Assembly: GCA_964444795.1 (NCBI GenBank)
Contig: CAYUIQ010000055.1
Coordinates: 1 to 39,551, forward strand
Length of the DNA stretch: 39,551 nt
Source: JABMRP01 sp964444795
GTDB lineage: Bacteria; Planctomycetota; Planctomycetia; Pirellulales; Thermoguttaceae
Direction of reading: 5' to 3'
Shown: positions 35,505 to 39,551 of the stretch, piece after piece
Position numbering within the stretch: the first letter of the stretch is position 1
How the letters are laid out: every line of letters begins with the position of its first letter
Program-made: the position numbers and the translations under genes
Notes under the pieces: model-generated
Database searches by the model: none
What the model saw: only the letters and a program-made list of their open reading frames with translations
What the model was told of the DNA's origin: nothing

Positions 35505-35534
35505 ATCATACCCGGCCCATCCAGTCCGCGTAAA
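35505..35534 (-). promoter_or_regulatory. Candidate sigma-70 promoter for the DUF1559 gene
   Basis: On the minus strand TTTACG (-35) and TATGAT (-10) are spaced by 18 bases, in an otherwise AT-richer part of the 307-base gap 35351-35657. It would give a leader of about 150 bases. A 10-base inverted repeat (CACCTCTGGC at 35485-35494, GCCAGAGGTG at 35561-35570) flanks it. Confidence 0.4.
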
Positions 35535-35657
35535 CACCCCTTTGGTGGTAGAATATTACAGCCAGAGGTGTTATTTTACGGGTTTGCTCGGGCCGGATGG
35601 GCGAGTGTGACGTCGGTTCAGGCGCGCGGCACGTGGCCATTTCCCCGTAGCCAACCC

Positions 35658-36329
35658 CTATCGCGGGATCTCGCGGATGTAGACGTTCTTGAACCAGAGC
35701 GTATTGCCGTGGTTCTGCAATTCGATCTGGCCGGTGGGATAGATCGGCTTGTCGCGCTCCCAATAGTTTTCCAGCACGACGTTGTCGACGATCAACTCGC
35801 CGTTGAGCTTGATGGTGACCCGCTCGCCGATCATCTTGATGTAGAACGTGTTCCATTGGCCGACGGGGTTGTCGGCGTTCTTCGTCGGATTGCGGGGGTT
35901 CTTCTGGTTGTTGTACAGTCCGCCGGATCCTTCGGCCCGATCCCAGATTTGCACCTGGGGGGAGCCGCGGAGATAGATGCCGCTGTCGCCGCGAGGGAGA
36001 ATCTTCCAGTCGACATACATCTCGAAATCGCCGTAATCCTTCCCCGTGCAGAGGCTTTGGCCCTTTCCGTCGAAGACCAAGGCACCGTCTTCGACGCGCC
36101 AGTGGGCGCGCATCGACTCGTCGGCCTTCTCCTGGGCCTGGGCTAATTGGTCGGGCGTCATCGCCGCCCGTTTCTTCGGATTCGCCACCAGTCCTTTCCA
36201 ACCGGAGAGATCCTTGCCGTTGAACACGGCCGTGAAGCCCTCCGGCGGCGTGTTGTCGGCGGCCTGACCGACCGGCATGAGGGAGAGCGACAGTACGGCG
36301 GCCAAAAGCAGGCAGAGCGATTTGTTCAT
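35658..36329 (-). CDS. DUF1080 secreted protein (3-keto-disaccharide hydrolase family)
   Basis: This 223-residue protein has a signal peptide (1-23, LLAAVLSLSLMPVGQA). It has the LamG-like DUF1080 fold: FTAVFNGKDLSGWKG near the start, GDFEMYVDWKILPRGDSGIY in the middle and GQIELQNHGNTLWFKNVYIRE at the end. Recent work on this family ties it to hydrolysis of 3-keto-glycosides; in planctomycetes it is present in many copies. It lies downstream of the DUF6807 gene on the same strand and may share a role in carbohydrate breakdown, though a repeat separates them. Confidence 0.93.
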   Translation of the reverse strand: MNKSLCLLLAAVLSLSLMPVGQAADNTPPEGFTAVFNGKDLSGWKGLVANPKKRAAMTPDQLAQAQEKADESMRAHWRVEDGALVFDGKGQSLCTGKDYGDFEMYVDWKILPRGDSGIYLRGSPQVQIWDRAEGSGGLYNNQKNPRNPTKNADNPVGQWNTFYIKMIGERVTIKLNGELIVDNVVLENYWERDKPIYPTGQIELQNHGNTLWFKNVYIREIPR

Positions 36330-36358
36330 GGTCGTTTCCTTTGCATTGGGGGGATGTT

Positions 36359-36408
36359 CGTGGGGTAGGATTGTATCCTGCCTCGGCAGGTTGAAAACCT
36401 ACCCCACG
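36359..36408. repeat. Nested palindrome between the DUF1080 and DUF6807 genes
   Basis: The outer arms CGTGGGGTAGG (36359-36369) and CCTACCCCACG (36398-36408) are perfect over 11 bp. An inner hairpin CCTGCC-TC-GGCAGG fills 36377-36390. It lies 6 bases beyond the DUF6807 stop and may act as its terminator or be a dispersed palindromic repeat. Confidence 0.75.
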
Positions 36409-36414
36409 TCTGGG

Positions 36415-37671
36415 TTATTGTACGGTCACCTTGACCGGCTCGACGAAATCGGCACTCAGCGCGGCGGGCTCGTCGACGGTCATCTCGCCGTCTTGGAGCC
36501 AAATGCGGTAATTCACTTCCAGCGGTGCGTCTTCGGTCAACTCGTACTTGAAGTAGGAGCCGAAGCGGCCGTAGGTGCGTTCGCTGAACCGGGCTTCCTT
36601 GGGGTTGGTCGGCTTGTCGAGATAGACGGCCGTGTACCGCTCGCCGTCGATCACGAAGCTCATCGCGTTGTGGGGCAAGTTGACGAAATCCTTATTGCCC
36701 GGCCAGTTGCGGGTTTCGCCCGGTTGTCCCTTTCCGTCGGGACGCAGATAGTAGGTGGCTTTCTGATCGCCGGCGGCCACCTCCTGGGCGGCGCGAAATT
36801 GGAAGCCCGCATGTTGCGGATCGCCGTCGAGCGTGACCTTGCCCGCGGTGCTTTCCAGCCGCGAAGCAAACTCGACCGACTGGCCGCCCGGCACCGCGTA
36901 GACGGTCATCTGCCGCAACTCTCGGGCGAAGACTTCCTTCCCTTTGCCGTGCCAATCGACGCGAACCGTATGCCGCCCGAGCACGGGACCCGCTTCCTCG
37001 CTGACCTGTCCTTCGTCGGTAAGATGGGCGTCGCCGCCGCAGTGCCAAGTGTCGACTCGGCCTCCGTCGCCGTAGCTGATCCGGTTGAAGCCGAAGAACA
37101 GCCCGCGATGGTGCGTGTATTGCCCGCCGGGGCCCTTGGTCACCACGCGGGTGCCCGCCGGGTTGTACAGATGGTGGAACACCTTGTACGTATCGTGTCG
37201 CGCCTCGGGTGTCGAGTCGTCGAAGGGCAGACACATATAGCGGAGCACGGGCCGGCCGTCACGGCTCAGTTCGGGGCAGTCGTCGTCGCCGGTCTTCCAG
37301 AGGAACCCTTTTTGCATCGGCGTGAGCGAAGTGACGGTCACCGTGAGAGTCGCCGTCCGGCCTTTCTCCAGACTCGGCAACACGAAATGTAGTTCGCGAG
37401 CCACGTCGTCTCCGGCTGCTGGGTCTGCTTTGTTGAGCAATCCCGGCTTGGTCAATTGGCCCGGCAGCTTGGTGCCGTCGTCGGTGGTGACGGTCACGTC
37501 GGTGGCGTCCGCCAGGGCCTTGGGAAGTCGCACGTCGGCGCGGACCGGCGTGTTGGTTCGGTCGTGGTCGCCCGCCGCAATGGTCAGGCGAAAGGTCTTC
37601 TCGGCCGCGGCGGCGGGAACCGCCAGCAGGCCGCCAAGCAGCACGGCCGCAAGAATGGGACGCGTGGTCAT
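36415..37671 (-). CDS. DUF6807 (PmoA-like) secreted protein
   Basis: ATG 37671 is chosen because GGAG lies upstream and a signal peptide follows (MTTRPILAAVLLGGLLAVPAAAAEK); the protein has 418 residues. From about 150 the family pattern of DUF6807 appears, including YNPAGTRVVTKGPGGQYTHH, the RGLFFGFNRISYGD block and WHCGGDAHLTDEGQ. The Gln-Tyr-x-His-His segment is the family hallmark in planctomycete secreted proteins. The name PmoA-like is historical and does not imply methane oxidation. The substrate is unknown, and it is often found with DUF1080 genes. Confidence 0.88.
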   Translation of the reverse strand: MTTRPILAAVLLGGLLAVPAAAAEKTFRLTIAAGDHDRTNTPVRADVRLPKALADATDVTVTTDDGTKLPGQLTKPGLLNKADPAAGDDVARELHFVLPSLEKGRTATLTVTVTSLTPMQKGFLWKTGDDDCPELSRDGRPVLRYMCLPFDDSTPEARHDTYKVFHHLYNPAGTRVVTKGPGGQYTHHRGLFFGFNRISYGDGGRVDTWHCGGDAHLTDEGQVSEEAGPVLGRHTVRVDWHGKGKEVFARELRQMTVYAVPGGQSVEFASRLESTAGKVTLDGDPQHAGFQFRAAQEVAAGDQKATYYLRPDGKGQPGETRNWPGNKDFVNLPHNAMSFVIDGERYTAVYLDKPTNPKEARFSERTYGRFGSYFKYELTEDAPLEVNYRIWLQDGEMTVDEPAALSADFVEPVKVTVQ

Positions 37672-37824
37672 GGCGAGTATCTCCGGGGTGGTCTGAAAAA
37701 AGGGCGGGATCGAACGGGGCGAGTTCGGTTGCCTCCAACCCTGCGGGGCCGGGGGGTGACTCAAGCGTACCATCGCCCGACTCGGTTTGCAACAAACGCC
37801 GCTGCGATAGAATAGTCTTACCAC

Positions 37825-37848
37825 GCCCGGGGGTTGCATCCCCCGGGC
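37825..37848. repeat. Perfect GC-rich palindrome in the divergent promoter region
   Basis: GCCCGGGGG and CCCCCGGGC pair perfectly around TTGCAT. It lies 32 bases upstream of the endonuclease V start, in the 208-base divergent gap. Confidence 0.7.
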
Positions 37849-37879
37849 TCCAAACTCCAACTCGCACCCACACCCTCCC

Positions 37880-38881
37880 GTGATCCCACTCAATACCATC
37901 CCCGACCTGACCCAGAATCTGCGGGAACTGCTGACCCAGATTCCCGCCGGGCGGGTCACCACGTACACGGCCTTGGCCGAAGCGTTGGGGTATCGGATCG
38001 CTACCCGCTGGGTCGGCCATTTTCTCCTGCACCACGACCACGCAGCCGACTGTCCGTGTCATCGGGTGGTGCGAGTCGGCGGGCACGTTGGGCGATATTG
38101 CACCGGCGACGTCGACCAAAAAGCACGGCTCCTGCGATCCGAGGGGATTGCCGTACACGACGAGACGGTCGACCTGGGGGAGTTCTTCTTCGACCAATTT
38201 CAGGGCGATCGACCGCTGGAGCAACTCCGGCGGATCCAAGCGAAGTTGCCCGAGGCGGTCATCCTGAAACCGCTTCGGCCGGAGCCTCGCCGGATCGGTG
38301 GAGTCGACGTTTCCTACACGTTCCGCGGCCCGATTACCGAGGGCGTGGCCGGCTATGCGCTGGTCGAGCCCGACGGCGGCAAGCTCATCTGGTCGACGAC
38401 CGTGCGACGCGAAGTGAAGTTCCCCTATATCAGCAGTTTTCTTGCCTTTCGCGAACTTCCCCTGCTGCTGGATTTACTCGACGAGGTCCGATCGGCCGGC
38501 CGTCTGGCCGATCTCGTGTTGGTCGACGGTAGCGGCATTCTGCATCCGCATACGGCGGGCATTGCCACGCATCTGGGGGTTGTTACCTCACTACCGACGG
38601 TGGGAGTAACGAAGAAGCTGCTCTGCGGAGACGTCCAGATCAGCGGACTGCGGGCAGGCCAGTCGCGACCGGTGATGCTGGACGGTCAGCTCCGGGGTGT
38701 GGCGATCCGGGCGACGGAGGGGAGCCGGCGGCCGATTTTCGTCTCGCCCGGCCATCGAACGACCGTGGCCCAGGCCGAAGCGGTGGTCCGCCGGCTGCTC
38801 CATGGGCGGCGTCTGCCCGAGCCTCTGTACTGGGCCGACCGGCTAAGCCGAAGTGCCGCACGGGAAATTTCTGGAAAATGA
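37880..38881 (+). CDS. Alkyltransferase-type domain fused to endonuclease V
   Basis: This 333-residue DNA-repair protein starts at GTG 37880, with no clear Shine-Dalgarno. Residues about 5-90 match the DNA-binding domain of O6-alkylguanine-DNA alkyltransferase: IPAGRVTTYTALAEALG and the active-site PCHRVV with Cys60, which is kept rather than changed to Trp as in the alkyltransferase-like proteins. From about 105 the protein is endonuclease V, which nicks near deoxyinosine: the metal ligands Asp143 (GGVDVSY), Glu192 (FRELP) and Asp216 (VLVDGSGILHPH) are present, and PYISSFLAFRE is the family block. A fusion of the same two activities is described in the archaeon Ferroplasma. Here the alkyltransferase part is short, so methyl transfer must be tested. 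Confidence 0.9.
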   Translation: MIPLNTIPDLTQNLRELLTQIPAGRVTTYTALAEALGYRIATRWVGHFLLHHDHAADCPCHRVVRVGGHVGRYCTGDVDQKARLLRSEGIAVHDETVDLGEFFFDQFQGDRPLEQLRRIQAKLPEAVILKPLRPEPRRIGGVDVSYTFRGPITEGVAGYALVEPDGGKLIWSTTVRREVKFPYISSFLAFRELPLLLDLLDEVRSAGRLADLVLVDGSGILHPHTAGIATHLGVVTSLPTVGVTKKLLCGDVQISGLRAGQSRPVMLDGQLRGVAIRATEGSRRPIFVSPGHRTTVAQAEAVVRRLLHGRRLPEPLYWADRLSRSAAREISGK

Positions 38882-39180
38882 GGGCCGGATTCTGGAAATT
38901 TCCACTTCGCGCAACGGCGGCGGCATTCTATGCTGAATAACGTTGCGTCGGGAAAAGGAGATTTTGTGCGCAGCGTGCTCCAGGCCGTTGCGGCATAAGA
39001 GACCTGTCCCCTCTTCCCTCCCACCGACGCGCCGGACGCGGTTGCCTCGCGGCCCCCCAATCTCGGGTGGTCATTCTCACGTGGTTTGAGGTATAGTCGC
39101 CGGCCGCCTCGTGTGTATAGAACAGAATGAGTGGTTTGGCTGTTTAGGTTTTGAGAATTTTGGAAAGGGAGACCTGTCTG
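38882..39180. other. Intergenic region before the ferredoxin gene
   Basis: The first part holds an inverted repeat, GGAAATTTC (38863-38871) with GAAATTTCC (38895-38903), across the endonuclease stop codon; it could act as a weak terminator. The last 60 bases are AT-richer and must hold the ferredoxin promoter. No gene is convincing. Confidence 0.45.
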
Positions 39181-39354
39181 ATGACAACGATCGTGGACGC
39201 TGAGAAGTGCTCCGCTTGTGCCGAGTGCGTTGATGCCTGCCCGTTGGACGCCATCGAGCTGGTGGAAGAAATCGCAACCGTCGATCCGGAAACCTGTGGC
39301 GACTGTGGCGCGTGCGTCGATGTTTGCCCCAGCGAAGCGATTTCGATCGACTAG
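39181..39354 (+). CDS. Small 2[4Fe-4S] ferredoxin
   Basis: This is a 57-residue clostridial-type ferredoxin. Two motifs are present: CSACAECVDACP and CGDCGACVDVCP, both CX2CX2CX3C followed by Pro. The protein is acidic and has no signal peptide, so it is a soluble cytoplasmic one-electron carrier of low potential. AGGGAG precedes the ATG by about 11 bases. It is a monocistronic gene closed by a terminator; nothing nearby shows its partner, although the HdrA-type QmoA and QmoB 20 kb away are proteins that can interact with ferredoxins. Confidence 0.95.
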   Translation: MTTIVDAEKCSACAECVDACPLDAIELVEEIATVDPETCGDCGACVDVCPSEAISID

Positions 39355-39428
39355 CTGCGCGGACCCCGGCACCGGCGCCACGGGGAGCACACATCAGCTC
39401 CTCTGAAATATCCGTGGCGGACCTGCAC

Positions 39429-39461
39429 AAAGGGCGGTACATCGTGCCGCCCTTTCTTATT
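39429..39461 (+). terminator. Rho-independent terminator of the ferredoxin gene
   Basis: AAAGGGCGG and CCGCCCTTT form a 9-bp stem with a 9-base loop, followed by CTTATT. Confidence 0.85.
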
Positions 39462-39502
39462 GCGCTGGGGGGCCGGTGGAGAAAGCGGACGTTCTCCGTC
39501 TC

Positions 39503-39551
<49 letters not shown>

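Noticed and set aside
38930..38998. 22-residue reading frame with an internal AAGGAG before a GTG
   Set aside because: Too short to support without expression or conservation data.

Overview
The window is GC-rich bacterial DNA with the gene content of a planctomycete, most likely of the Pirellulales type. The evidence is a DUF1559 pseudopilin-like protein, DUF1080 and DUF6807 secreted proteins, type I sulfatases, a large secreted protein with a hydrazine-synthase-alpha-like core, a Cys-rich planctomycete-type secreted protein, and a vWA/DUF58 gene cluster. No rRNA, tRNA, CRISPR array or transposase gene was seen.

Layout. 1-1713: 3' part of a membrane-anchored octaheme hydroxylamine-oxidoreductase-like cytochrome, closed by a strong terminator and a long inverted repeat. 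2071-7076: an intact sulfatase, then a lower-GC island of three unrelated-looking genes (3788-6480), at least two with an RX4H motif typical of HEPN domains, then a sulfatase pseudogene with a stop inside the active-site motif, a frameshift and a missing 3' end. 7077-12391: a secreted four-part fusion protein (discoidin-like, HZS-alpha-like, diheme, FGE-like) on the minus strand and a PQQ-type beta-propeller protein on the plus strand.

12353-21044 is the core of the window: one minus-strand run read as qmoA-qmoB-qmoC-dsrJ-dsrO-dsrP-yeeE-yeeE. It joins the complete quinone-interacting Qmo complex of sulfate reducers to the J, O and P subunits of the DsrMKJOP complex, with QmoC apparently standing in for DsrMK, and with two half-size YeeE/YedE sulfur transporters. 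No sat, aprAB, dsrAB, dsrM or dsrK lies in the window. Divergent from it are a tandem-PAS histidine kinase and an overlapping response regulator, followed by two outer-membrane porins (DcaP-like and OprO/OprP-like). I infer a sulfur-linked, quinone-coupled electron transfer module with its own uptake and sensing genes; the reaction it serves is not shown by the sequence.

27358-34183: a Cys-rich secreted protein facing a four-gene minus-strand cluster (hypothetical, vWA, DUF58, BatA-like vWA) with ATGA overlaps; the MoxR ATPase usually linked to it is not here. 34385-37671: secreted planctomycete proteins (DUF1559, DUF1080, DUF6807) separated by palindromic repeats. 37880-39354: an endonuclease V fused to an alkyltransferase-type domain, and a small 2[4Fe-4S] ferredoxin. 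A second copy of the long repeat seen near 1809 begins at 39504 and is cut by the window end.
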